Of a DNA stretch of 33,626 nt, positions 22,822 to 31,479 are shown piece by piece. A program made the translations under genes and the position numbers. How positions within the stretch are numbered: position 1 is the first letter of the stretch; each line of letters starts with the position of its first letter. This stretch comes from Intestinibacillus massiliensis (GTDB taxonomy: Bacteria; Bacillota; Clostridia; Oscillospirales; Butyricicoccaceae): assembly GCF_900155735.1 (NCBI RefSeq), contig NZ_LT707059.1, forward strand, positions 325,839 to 359,464, written 5' to 3'. A model generated the notes under the pieces. It was not told the origin of the DNA, made no database searches, and saw only the letters and a list, made by a program, of their open reading frames with translations.

Positions 22822-25665
22822 ATGCACGAATTTATCCATGTCAAAGGTGCCAGGGAGCACAATTTAAAGGATATCGACGTCAAGATCCCGCGCGATAAGC
22901 TTGTCGTGATGACCGGCCTGTCAGGTTCGGGCAAGTCGTCCCTGGCGTTCGACACGATCTACGCGGAAGGGCAGCGGCGCTATGTCGAGTCGCTGTCCTC
23001 TTATGCGCGCCAATTCCTGGGACAGATGGAAAAGCCGGACGTGGATTACATCGAGGGGCTGTCGCCCGCGATCTCCATCGACCAGAAGACCACGTCCAAG
23101 AACCCGCGCTCGACGGTCGGCACAGTGACCGAGATTTACGATTACCTGCGCCTGCTTTGGGCGCGTATCGGTGTGCCGCATTGCCCGAAATGCGGCAAGG
23201 AAATCCATCAGCAGACAATCGACCAGATCATCGACCAGCTGATGACGCTCCCGGAGCGCACCAAGCTGCAGGTGCTCGCGCCGGTCGTGCGTCAGCGCAA
23301 GGGCGAGCATGTCAAGACGTTTGAGGAAGCGCGCAAGTCCGGCTATGTGCGTGTGCGCGTGGACGGCATCATATATGACCTTTCCGAGGAGATCAAGCTC
23401 GAAAAGAATAAAAAGCATTCGATTGAAATCGTGGTAGACCGTATCGTCGTCAAGCCGGACGTGCGCGCCCGCCTGACCGATTCGGTCGAGTCCGCTTCCG
23501 CGCTGACTGGCGGCCTGGTCATCGCAGACGTGGTCGACGGGGAGGAAATCATGTTTTCCCAGAACTATGCCTGCCCGGACTGCGGCATTTCGATCGAAGA
23601 GCTGACGCCGCGTATGTTTTCCTTCAATAACCCGTACGGCGCCTGCCCGACCTGTACCGGCCTCGGCATCCAGATGAAGCTCGACCCGGGGCGCGTCCTG
23701 CCGAACCGCAAGCTGTCCATTAAAAACGGCGCGATCCAGGCAAGCGGCTGGGGCAACGCCGAGCCGGGCAGCATCGCGCGCATGTACTTCGACGCGCTCG
23801 GCAAAAAGCACGGCTTTACCGTCGATACGCCGATTGAGGAGATGTCGGAGGAAGCGGTGGACGCGCTGCTTTACGGCACGGGCAAGGAAGCGCTGGAACT
23901 CAAGGTGCAGCGCTTTTCCGGCGGCACGATGAAGCAGCCCTTTGAGGGCATCATCAATAACCTCGAGCGCCGCTATAAGGAGACAAGCAGCGACTATATG
24001 CGCGCGGAAATCGAGGACTGCATGAGCGAGGTGCCGTGCCCGGATTGCAAGGGGCGCCGCCTTAAAAAGGAGATCCTTGCCGTCACGGTAGGCGGGCTTA
24101 ACATCATGCAGTTCAGCGAGCTGTCCGTGACCGCCGCGCTCGATTTCCTCGACCATCTGGAACTGAGCGAAAAGCACATGATGATCGCGGAGCGTATCCT
24201 CAAGGAAATCCGCGAGCGGCTGGGCTTCCTGCAATCGGTCGGCCTGGAGTACCTGACGCTTTCGCGCGCTTCCGCGACCCTGTCGGGCGGCGAAAGCCAG
24301 CGTATCCGCCTCGCGACGCAGATCGGCTCCTCGCTGATGGGCGTACTCTATATCTTAGACGAGCCGTCGATCGGCCTGCACCAGCGCGACAACGACAAGC
24401 TGCTCGCCACGCTTAAGCGGCTGCGCGACCTGGGCAATACGCTGATCGTGGTCGAGCACGACGAAGACACCATGTACGCCGCGGATCACATCATCGATAT
24501 CGGCCCGGGCGCGGGCGTGCACGGCGGCCATATCATTTACCAAGGCGATGTGGACGGGCTCCTGAAATGCGAGGCGTCGCTGACAGGCCAATACCTCACC
24601 GGGAAAAGGCGTATCCCCGTGCCGGAAGTGCGCCGCCTGGGCAACGGCAAGCGCCTGACGGTGCGCGGCGCGTCGGTCAATAACCTGAAGAACACGGATT
24701 TCACCATCCCGCTCGGCACGCTGACCTGTATCACCGGCGTATCCGGTTCGGGGAAATCCTCCTTTGTCAATGAAATCCTGTACAAGCGCCTGGCCGCCGA
24801 ACTCAACGGCGCCAAGACGCGTGCGGGCGCGCACGAGGGCATGGACGGCATCGAGCACCTCGACAAGGTGATCGATATCGACCAGTCGCCGATCGGCCGC
24901 ACGCCGCGTTCCAACCCGGCGACCTATACCGGCGTATTCGGCGACATCCGCGAGCTGTTTGCGTCCACGCAGGACGCCAAGATGCGCGGCTATGGCCCGG
25001 GACGTTTCTCCTTTAACGTCAAGGGCGGGCGGTGCGAAGCCTGCGCGGGCGACGGCCTGCTGAAAATCGAGATGCATTTCCTGCCGGATATTTATGTCCC
25101 CTGCGATGTTTGCAAGGGCAGAAGGTATAATAAGGAGACGCTTGAGGTACGATATAAGGGCAAGAATATCTTCGAAGTGCTGGATATGACGATAGACGAG
25201 GCGCTGCGCTTCTTTGAAAACGTGCCGAAGATCGCCCGCCGTATCCAGACGCTGCAGGAGGTCGGGCTGGGCTATGTCAAGCTCGGGCAGTCGTCCACGA
25301 CGCTGTCGGGCGGCGAAGCCCAGCGCACCAAGCTTGCGACCGAGCTGAGCCGCCGCGCGACCGGCAAGACCATCTATATCCTGGACGAGCCTACGACCGG
25401 CCTGCACGTCGCAGACGTGCACCGTTTGGTGGAAGTGCTCCAGAAGCTGGTGGACGCCGGGAACACGGTTGTCGTCATCGAACACAACCTGGACGTGATC
25501 AAGACCGCCGATTATATCATCGACCTTGGCCCGGAGGGCGGCGACGGCGGCGGCGAAGTCGTGTGCTGCGGCACGCCCGAAGATATTGTCAAATGCGAAA
25601 AATCCTACACCGGGCAGTATTTGAAGCGCTACCTGCATCCGGAGGGGGAACAGAAGGAGCGATAA
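22822..25665 (+). CDS. uvrA: Excinuclease ABC subunit A (UvrA)
   Basis: A 947-residue ABC-type ATPase that detects bulky DNA lesions as a dimer and loads UvrB. ATG at 22822 after GAAGGA. Two nucleotide-binding domains: Walker A G-L-S-G-S-G-K-S (about 32-39) and G-V-S-G-S-G-K-S (about 639-646), with signatures L-S-G-G-E-S-Q-R (about 488-495) and L-S-G-G-E-A-Q-R (about 830-837). Zinc modules include C-P-D-C-G...C-P-T-C and C-E-A-C-A-G-D-G...C-D-V-C-K-G-R. Full length for the family. The 128-base gap upstream holds no clear promoter, so co-transcription with uvrB is possible. Confidence 0.98.
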   Translation: MHEFIHVKGAREHNLKDIDVKIPRDKLVVMTGLSGSGKSSLAFDTIYAEGQRRYVESLSSYARQFLGQMEKPDVDYIEGLSPAISIDQKTTSKNPRSTVGTVTEIYDYLRLLWARIGVPHCPKCGKEIHQQTIDQIIDQLMTLPERTKLQVLAPVVRQRKGEHVKTFEEARKSGYVRVRVDGIIYDLSEEIKLEKNKKHSIEIVVDRIVVKPDVRARLTDSVESASALTGGLVIADVVDGEEIMFSQNYACPDCGISIEELTPRMFSFNNPYGACPTCTGLGIQMKLDPGRVLPNRKLSIKNGAIQASGWGNAEPGSIARMYFDALGKKHGFTVDTPIEEMSEEAVDALLYGTGKEALELKVQRFSGGTMKQPFEGIINNLERRYKETSSDYMRAEIEDCMSEVPCPDCKGRRLKKEILAVTVGGLNIMQFSELSVTAALDFLDHLELSEKHMMIAERILKEIRERLGFLQSVGLEYLTLSRASATLSGGESQRIRLATQIGSSLMGVLYILDEPSIGLHQRDNDKLLATLKRLRDLGNTLIVVEHDEDTMYAADHIIDIGPGAGVHGGHIIYQGDVDGLLKCEASLTGQYLTGKRRIPVPEVRRLGNGKRLTVRGASVNNLKNTDFTIPLGTLTCITGVSGSGKSSFVNEILYKRLAAELNGAKTRAGAHEGMDGIEHLDKVIDIDQSPIGRTPRSNPATYTGVFGDIRELFASTQDAKMRGYGPGRFSFNVKGGRCEACAGDGLLKIEMHFLPDIYVPCDVCKGRRYNKETLEVRYKGKNIFEVLDMTIDEALRFFENVPKIARRIQTLQEVGLGYVKLGQSSTTLSGGEAQRTKLATELSRRATGKTIYILDEPTTGLHVADVHRLVEVLQKLVDAGNTVVVIEHNLDVIKTADYIIDLGPEGGDGGGEVVCCGTPEDIVKCEKSYTGQYLKRYLHPEGEQKER

Positions 25666-25667
25666 GT

Positions 25668-25829
25668 TTGGCAAAGTATGTGTGCGTGCCCTGCGGCTGG
25701 GTCTATGACGAGGCGGAGGGCTACGAAGAGGGCGGCATCGCCCCCGGCACCAAGTGGGAAGACGTCCCTGACGATTTCCTCTGCCCGCTGTGCGGCGTCG
25801 GCAAAGAGGACTTTGAAAAACAGGACTGA
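25668..25829 (+). CDS. Rubredoxin
   Basis: A 53-residue one-iron electron carrier. The start is TTG at 25668, with AAGGAG 10 bases upstream and only 2 bases after the uvrA stop, so it is almost certainly co-expressed with uvrA. The four iron ligands are present in C-V-P-C-G near 6-10 and C-P-L-C-G near 39-43, with the conserved W-V-Y-D and aromatic/acidic core W-E-D-V-P-D-D-F. Rubredoxins in anaerobes pass electrons to peroxide and superoxide reductases and flavodiiron proteins. No such partner is adjacent. A terminator follows after 13 bases. Confidence 0.95.
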   Translation: MAKYVCVPCGWVYDEAEGYEEGGIAPGTKWEDVPDDFLCPLCGVGKEDFEKQD

Positions 25830-25842
25830 CAGGCCAAATGGG

Positions 25843-25877
25843 AAGCGGATGTTCCTTTTCAGGGATGTCCGCTTTTT
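25843..25877 (+). terminator. Terminator after rubredoxin
   Basis: AAGCGGA (25843-25849) pairs TCCGCTT (25868-25874), with an inner G-U-rich stem and T-tract; it ends the uvrA-rubredoxin transcript. Confidence 0.85.
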
Positions 25878-25951
25878 CTATGCCGTAATAGTTGCAAAAT
25901 CATCAGTTTTTTCACATATCCGGGTGCTTATGCAGGATGACCAGTAAAGTG

Positions 25952-25980
25952 TTGAGTTTGTGATGAGGTTTTGGTATAAT
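25952..25980 (+). promoter_or_regulatory. Promoter of the recJ-rel operon
   Basis: TTGAGT (25952-25957), 17-bp spacer, extended -10 TGGTATAAT (TATAAT 25975-25980), 34 bases before the recJ start. Confidence 0.88.
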
Positions 25981-26013
25981 ATACTCAATATGAAATACTG
26001 TTGAGGAGATTGC

Positions 26014-28086
26014 ATGAAAATGAAAAAATGGGTGACCGCGCAGCCGGATCTTGACCGGGCACGGGCGCTCTGCAAAGAGTGCGGCTTCACGCCGCTCGCC
26101 GCGGCCGCGCTGTGCGCACGCGGGATAGATACGGCGGACGGGGTGCGCGCGTTCCTGAATACCGACCCCTCCGGCCTGCACGACCCGATGCGTTTGCCGG
26201 ATATGGCGCGCGCGGTCGCGGAAATCCGCCGCGCGATGGACGCGGGGGAGAAAATCGTAGTGTTTGGCGATTACGACGTGGACGGCGTGACGGCAACGTG
26301 CGTCCTCGTCGATTTTTTACGGCAGCAGGGCGCGCAGTGCGACTATTACATCCCCGACCGTGTGAGCGAGGGCTACGGCCTGAGCTGCGCGGCGCTCAAG
26401 AGCCTGTATGATGACGGCGCGCGCCTGGTGGTCACGGTGGATTCCGGCATCACGGCGCTGCCGGAGATCGCATATGCTGCGGGGCTCGGCCTGCGCGTCG
26501 TGGTGACCGACCATCACGAGTGCCGCAGCGAACTGCCAGCGGCCGCAGCCGTCGTCGACCCGCGGCGTGCGGACTGCGAATACCCCTTTGACGAGCTGGC
26601 CGGCGTCGGCGTCGCATTCAAGCTTGTCTGTGCGCTCGCGGGCGACCAGCGGGCGATGCTGGCGCAATATGGCGACCTGGTGGCGATGGGCACGGTCGCG
26701 GACGTAATGCCGATTGTCGGTGAAAACCGCATTATCGTTGCGGCCGGCTTGCGGCAGATGGAAAAGCCAAGCCGCCCCGGCCTTGCCATGCTGCTGCGGG
26801 AAGCCGGGCAGGCAGGCCGCAAGCTGACGAGCGGGACGGTGAGCTTCGTCCTCGCGCCGCGTATCAACGCGGCGGGGCGGCTCGGGCAGGCGTCCCGCGC
26901 GGCCGAACTGTTTTTGACCAAAGACCCCGCGCGCGCGCAGGAGCTGGCCTCCTGGCTGTGCGAGCAGAATAAAGCCCGCCAGACGGCGGAAAGCGAGATC
27001 CTGGAGCAGGCGCTGACGCAGCTGCGCCGCGAATACAACCCGATTGAGGATAAGGTCATCGTGCTTGCCGGCGAAAACTGGCACCACGGCGTCATCGGCA
27101 TCGTGTCCTCCCGCATCTGCGACCGGTACGGCTGCCCGGTCATCCTGATCGCGCTCGACCAGGACACCGGCAAAGGTTCCGGGCGTTCGCTACATGGGTT
27201 CAACCTGTTTGAGGCGCTTGAGAGCTGCGAGGACATCCTCCAAAAATACGGCGGGCATGAGCTGGCTGCCGGGCTGACGATCGGCCGCGGGCAGCTCGCG
27301 GCGTTTAAGGCGCGCATCCGGGCATATGCGGACGCGCACATCCACCCCGGCGACCTGATCCCGGTGCTGGAGATCGACAGCCGCATTACGCCGCCCTACA
27401 TCACGCAGGAAAATGTGGAAGGGCTGTCCGCGCTCGAACCCTTCGGGATGCGCAATGCGCAGCCGGTCTTTTCGATGGAAGAAATGTACGTCGAGGATAT
27501 CACCCCGATTTCGAGCGACCGCCACGTCCGCCTAACGCTTGTCAAGGACGGCGTGCCGTTTACGGCGATGCTGTTCGGTACGGGCGCAGGCGGGTGCGGC
27601 TTCGCGCAGGGCAACTATGTGGACGCCGCGTTCCATCTGGAGATCAATACCTACCGTGGCAAAAAAACGGTGCAGCTTGTCCTGAAGGACGTGCGCCTGA
27701 GCGCCTGCGAGATGGTCGCAGACCAGAAGCTGCTGGAGATTTACAACCGCTATATGAACGACCAGGGGCTGACCGAGCGCGAGGCGCGCATCCTGCTACC
27801 AGACCGCAAAGACCTTGTGGCCGTGTGGCGGCATATCAACAGCCGCGCCGAGGAAGGGCGGCTCAGCGTGCCGTCGAACGCACTGTCGCGCCGCGTGCAG
27901 TGGGAAAGCAAAAGGGATATCAATATTGGCAAGCTGTTTGTTTGCCTGGATGTATTTAGTGAAAGCAGCTTGCTGAGCTACCATTTTAAGGATGGGCTTC
28001 TCAATATCCTCCTCAAGCCGCACGAGGGCAAGGCCGATATTTCCGGTTCGGTCGTGCTTGCGACGCTGAAGAGTATGAGCAAATAG
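26014..28086 (+). CDS. recJ: Single-stranded-DNA-specific exonuclease RecJ
   Basis: A 690-residue 5'-3' exonuclease acting in recombination and mismatch/base-excision repair. ATG at 26014 after GAGGAG. The DHH phosphoesterase core shows D-Y-D-V-D-G (86-91) and D-H-H (about 166-168), followed by the DHHA1 domain with a G-x-G-R-S motif near 388-392, where the protein has G-K-G-S-G-R-S, and an OB-fold nucleic-acid-binding region (about 460-560). A C-terminal ~130-residue extension beyond the OB domain is typical of Firmicutes RecJ. First gene of a run recJ-rel-dtd-MBL-hemZ. Confidence 0.97.
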   Translation: MKMKKWVTAQPDLDRARALCKECGFTPLAAAALCARGIDTADGVRAFLNTDPSGLHDPMRLPDMARAVAEIRRAMDAGEKIVVFGDYDVDGVTATCVLVDFLRQQGAQCDYYIPDRVSEGYGLSCAALKSLYDDGARLVVTVDSGITALPEIAYAAGLGLRVVVTDHHECRSELPAAAAVVDPRRADCEYPFDELAGVGVAFKLVCALAGDQRAMLAQYGDLVAMGTVADVMPIVGENRIIVAAGLRQMEKPSRPGLAMLLREAGQAGRKLTSGTVSFVLAPRINAAGRLGQASRAAELFLTKDPARAQELASWLCEQNKARQTAESEILEQALTQLRREYNPIEDKVIVLAGENWHHGVIGIVSSRICDRYGCPVILIALDQDTGKGSGRSLHGFNLFEALESCEDILQKYGGHELAAGLTIGRGQLAAFKARIRAYADAHIHPGDLIPVLEIDSRITPPYITQENVEGLSALEPFGMRNAQPVFSMEEMYVEDITPISSDRHVRLTLVKDGVPFTAMLFGTGAGGCGFAQGNYVDAAFHLEINTYRGKKTVQLVLKDVRLSACEMVADQKLLEIYNRYMNDQGLTEREARILLPDRKDLVAVWRHINSRAEEGRLSVPSNALSRRVQWESKRDINIGKLFVCLDVFSESSLLSYHFKDGLLNILLKPHEGKADISGSVVLATLKSMSK

Positions 28087-28115
28087 GGGAGAGGGCTGTC
28101 CGGGGAGAGAAAACT

Positions 28116-30308
28116 ATGGAAATGAAAAATAAGATAGACTTTTTGATCGAACGGGTGCAAAAACAGAACCCGTCCGCCAATGTCAAGAAGATCCGCGCCG
28201 CCTATGAATGCGCGGCGGCCGCGCACGAGGGGCAAAAGCGCCGCAACGGAGAACCGTACATCATCCACCCGGTCGCGGTCGCGGAAATCATCGTCGAAAT
28301 GGGGCTGGACACGGATTCGATCTGCGCCGGCCTGCTGCACGACTGCATCGAGGACACCCCCTTCGGCTACCGTGAGATTGAAAACAAGTTCGGCACCTCG
28401 GTGGCCGAGTTGGTGGACGGCGTGACCCGCCTGGGCATGCTGCGCTATTCCAAGGAGCAGGAGCAGATGGAGGACCTGCGCAAGATGTTTATGGCCATGG
28501 CCAAGGACATACGCGTCATCCTCATCAAGCTGGCAGACCGCCTGCACAACGCGCGCACCTTCCAACACCTGCCCGAGCGCAAGCAGCGCGACAAGGCGCT
28601 CGAAACCATGGAAATCTACGCCCCGATCGCGCACCGCCTGGGTATGCAGCGCATCAAGTGGGAACTTGAGGATTTGTCGCTCAAGTGCCTGGATCCGATC
28701 GGCTATAACGAGATCGTCGAAGGGCTGAAGGCGCAGAGCGCGCAGCACGAGGAGTTCCTCGAGCACATCAAGGACACCATCGATTCCAAGCTGGAAGAAG
28801 CGCACATCACGCATGAGATTTCCGCGCGCGTCAAGCATATCTACTCCATATACCGCAAAATGTACGCCCAGCACAAGACGATCAATGAGATTTACGATAT
28901 TTGCGCGGTGCGCGTGATCGTGGGCACGGTGGCGGACTGCTACAACGTGCTGGGCTATATCCACGACCTGTATAAGCCGATCCCCGGGCGCTTCAAGGAC
29001 TATATTTCCACCCCCAAGCCGAACGGCTACCAGTCCCTGCACACGACGGTCATCGGCCGCGCGGGCGTGCCGTTCGAGGTACAGATCCGCACGGCGGAGA
29101 TGCACCGCATGGCGGAATACGGCGTTGCAGCGCACTGGAAATACAAGCAGGGGCTGGACCGCAAGGGCAGCGAAGAAGCGTTCGCCTGGATCCGCCAGCT
29201 CCTCGAGGCGCAGCAGGATACCGAGGCAGAGGATTTTATCAAAAACATCAAGGTCGACCTGTTTGCGGATGAGGTGTTCGTATTCACCCCCAAGGGCGAC
29301 GTCGTCAACATGCCCGCGGGCGCGATCCCGATCGACCTGGCGTACGCCATCCATTCGGCCGTCGGCAACCGCATGGTGGGCTGTAAGATCAACGGCCGCA
29401 TTGCGCCGATCGATACGCCACTTAAAAACGGCGATATCGTTGAAATCCTGACCTCCAAGGAGACGCACGGCCCTAGCCGCAACTGGGTCAAGATCGTGCG
29501 CACCACCGAGGCGCGCAACAAGATCAAGCAGTGGTTTAAAAAGGAATGCCGCGAAGAGAATATCGTGCAGGGCAAGGAAGAGCTTGACCGCGAATTGCGC
29601 GCCAACCTACTCTATAACGGTTTTTACGAAAACGGGGAAATCCAGAAAGACGTGCTGGATAAGTTCTCCTTCAAGGCGCTGGATGAGATGTACGCCTCCA
29701 TCGGCTACGGCGGCATCACAGTCACCAAGGTGGTCAATAAGGTCAAGGACGACGTCACCCGCCTGCGCCGCCAGACGGCGCAAGCCGACCATGCCGCGCA
29801 CCCGGTCACGGTCAAGCGCCACGGCAAGTCCCAGTCCGGTGTCATCGTGGAGGGGATTGACAACTGCCTGATCAAGTTCGCGCGCTGCTGCACGCCGATC
29901 CCGGGCGACGACATCATCGGCTTTATCACGCGCGGCTATGGCGTGTCCATCCACCGGCGCGACTGCGTCAACGTCCATACCAATGGCAGCGAAGAGGACA
30001 AGGCGCGCTGGGTCAACTGCTGGTGGGACGAGGACTTGGTCGCAAGCAACCCGCAGCGCGACAAGTTTTCCACCGGCCTGCAGATTTCGACCAAGAACCG
30101 CATTGGGATCCTGGCCGATATTGCAACACTGTTTTCCAGCGCGCACGTCAATGTGCATGAACTGAGCGCGCGCGACCTGGCGGACGGTTTTGCGGTGATC
30201 AACGCGATGATCGACGTGACGGGCATTGCGCAGCTTGACAATATCATGTCGCGCCTGCGGGGCACCAAGGGCGTGGTGGACGTCATCCGCACGGTTGACG
30301 GCAACTAA
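28116..30308 (+). CDS. relA: Bifunctional (p)ppGpp synthetase/hydrolase (Rel/SpoT family)
   Basis: A 730-residue enzyme that makes and degrades the stringent-response alarmone (p)ppGpp. ATG at 28116, with GGGGAG 10 bases upstream, 29 bases after recJ. The hydrolase HD domain has H51, H75-D76 and E79-D80 in L-L-H-D-C-I-E-D-T; the synthetase domain has G-R-F-K-D-Y-I-S-x-P-K-x-N-G-Y-Q-S-L-H-T (about 290-309) and E-V-Q-I-R-T; then a TGS domain (about 385-445), a zinc-finger/RIS region with C-C-T-P-I-P-G-D (about 590) and a C-terminal ACT domain (about 655-728). Both active sites look intact, so it should be bifunctional, as expected for the single long Rel of Firmicutes. Confidence 0.97.
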   Translation: MEMKNKIDFLIERVQKQNPSANVKKIRAAYECAAAAHEGQKRRNGEPYIIHPVAVAEIIVEMGLDTDSICAGLLHDCIEDTPFGYREIENKFGTSVAELVDGVTRLGMLRYSKEQEQMEDLRKMFMAMAKDIRVILIKLADRLHNARTFQHLPERKQRDKALETMEIYAPIAHRLGMQRIKWELEDLSLKCLDPIGYNEIVEGLKAQSAQHEEFLEHIKDTIDSKLEEAHITHEISARVKHIYSIYRKMYAQHKTINEIYDICAVRVIVGTVADCYNVLGYIHDLYKPIPGRFKDYISTPKPNGYQSLHTTVIGRAGVPFEVQIRTAEMHRMAEYGVAAHWKYKQGLDRKGSEEAFAWIRQLLEAQQDTEAEDFIKNIKVDLFADEVFVFTPKGDVVNMPAGAIPIDLAYAIHSAVGNRMVGCKINGRIAPIDTPLKNGDIVEILTSKETHGPSRNWVKIVRTTEARNKIKQWFKKECREENIVQGKEELDRELRANLLYNGFYENGEIQKDVLDKFSFKALDEMYASIGYGGITVTKVVNKVKDDVTRLRRQTAQADHAAHPVTVKRHGKSQSGVIVEGIDNCLIKFARCCTPIPGDDIIGFITRGYGVSIHRRDCVNVHTNGSEEDKARWVNCWWDEDLVASNPQRDKFSTGLQISTKNRIGILADIATLFSSAHVNVHELSARDLADGFAVINAMIDVTGIAQLDNIMSRLRGTKGVVDVIRTVDGN

Positions 30309-30340
30309 GGGACACACAGGGGGAAGACCCCGTATTTTGC

Positions 30341-30365
30341 AGCGCCGCCCATACCGGGCGGCGCT
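30341..30365 (+). promoter_or_regulatory. Strong hairpin between rel and dtd
   Basis: A perfect 10-bp GC-rich stem, AGCGCCGCCC (30341-30350) with GGGCGGCGCT (30356-30365), 5-base loop, 16 bases before the dtd start. There is no T-tract, so it is not a standard terminator; RNA processing, pausing or control of dtd translation is possible. Confidence 0.45.
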
Positions 30366-30381
30366 CAGGCATGGAGGCTTT

Positions 30382-30831
30382 ATGAGGGCGATTATTCAGC
30401 GCGCCGCGCGTGCATCCGTCACGGTTGACGGCGGGGAGGCACGCGCGATCGGCCGCGGCTTTGTAGTGCTACTCGGCGTGGAAGAGGGCGACGGGGCGGA
30501 CGACGCCGATTATTTGGCGGATAAATGCGTGGGTTTACGCATTTTTACAGATAATAATGATAAAATGAATTTATCCCTTGCGGATGTCGGGGGCGGCCTG
30601 CTGATCGTCTCCAATTTTACCCTGTATGGGGACTGCAAAAAGGGCAAGCGGCCGAGCTTTGTGCGCGCCGCGCGCCCGGAAACCGCGATCCCGCTGTATG
30701 AACGGTTTGTCGCACGCTGCCGCGAAAGCGGCCTCGCGGTCGAGACCGGGGAGTTCGGCGCGGATATGCAGATTGAACTGGTGAACGACGGGCCGGTGAC
30801 CATTTTTATGGATACCAGCCTGATGAGATAG
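30382..30831 (+). CDS. dtd: D-aminoacyl-tRNA deacylase
   Basis: A 149-residue cytoplasmic homodimeric enzyme that hydrolyses D-aminoacyl-tRNA (and Gly-tRNA-Ala), protecting translation. ATG at 30382, with GGAGG 5 bases upstream; the product begins M-R-A-I-I-Q-R, as in the family. The cis-Pro selectivity motif is intact as N-D-G-P-V-T (about 135-140). The other active-site motif, usually S-Q-F-T-L, reads S-N-F-T-L-Y-G-D here (about 77-84), an Asn for Gln replacement. K-x-G-x-R-P-S-F follows as expected. Gene order rel-dtd is conserved across Firmicutes. Confidence 0.96.
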   Translation: MRAIIQRAARASVTVDGGEARAIGRGFVVLLGVEEGDGADDADYLADKCVGLRIFTDNNDKMNLSLADVGGGLLIVSNFTLYGDCKKGKRPSFVRAARPETAIPLYERFVARCRESGLAVETGEFGADMQIELVNDGPVTIFMDTSLMR

Positions 30832-30846
30832 ACGGAGGTGGCCGCA

Positions 30847-31479
30847 ATGAAGATTTTACACCTGTGTGTCGGCGTGGTCGGCACAAACTGCTATATTGTA
30901 TTTGACGGGGCGACCAAGGAAGGCGCGGTCATCGACCCGGGCGATAACGCGGACGCGATCCTGGGGCAGGTGCGCAAGGAAGGCGTTGACGTCAAGTATA
31001 TCTTGCTGACCCATGCGCACTTTGACCATGTGCTCGCGGCGAAGGCCATAAAGGAGGCGACGGGCGCAAAGCTGGTGCTGCACCAGGCCGACGCGCCGCT
31101 GATGGCAAAGGAAGCCATGACGGATTTCCGCCCCTTCATCAAGAATTACGAGGAGCCGGCGGTCGACCTTTACGCGGAGGAGGGCACGCAGGTTTCCTTC
31201 GGCGGGATGACGGCAACTTATCTACACACGCCGGGGCACACGCCCGGTTCGTGCGTCATCATGCTGGGCGATTGCCTGTTTACCGGCGATACGATGTTCC
31301 GCCACGAATGCGGGCGCTGCGACCTGCCGGGCGGCAATTTCGACGATATGCTCCGCTCGCTCAAGCGCCTGCACGACCTGGAGGGCGACTACCATGTCCT
31401 CCCCGGTCATGAGGGCGCGTCCACGCTCGAGGAGGAGCGCCGCCACAACCCCTATGTGCGCCAGGCGCTGGCACGATGA
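30847..31479 (+). CDS. MBL-fold metallo-hydrolase (glyoxalase-II-like)
   Basis: A 210-residue cytoplasmic metallo-beta-lactamase-fold hydrolase. I choose ATG 30847, 7 bases after GGAGG; an in-frame GTG at 30838 is part of that site. Metal ligands are present: T-H-A-H-F-D-H (about 55-61), H of P-G-H-T-P-G-S (about 132-138), D of G-D-T-M-F and H of L-P-G-H-E-G. It resembles the YcbL/GloB-like group without the C-terminal glutathione-binding domain of true glyoxalase II. The substrate is not identifiable. hemZ overlaps its stop by 4 bases. Confidence 0.93.
   Translation: MKILHLCVGVVGTNCYIVFDGATKEGAVIDPGDNADAILGQVRKEGVDVKYILLTHAHFDHVLAAKAIKEATGAKLVLHQADAPLMAKEAMTDFRPFIKNYEEPAVDLYAEEGTQVSFGGMTATYLHTPGHTPGSCVIMLGDCLFTGDTMFRHECGRCDLPGGNFDDMLRSLKRLHDLEGDYHVLPGHEGASTLEEERRHNPYVRQALAR

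Noticed and set aside
27978-29468. 496-residue minus-strand open frame opposite rel
   Set aside because: Antisense of a clear Rel enzyme; His/Arg/Asp-rich product typical of reversed GC-rich coding sequence.
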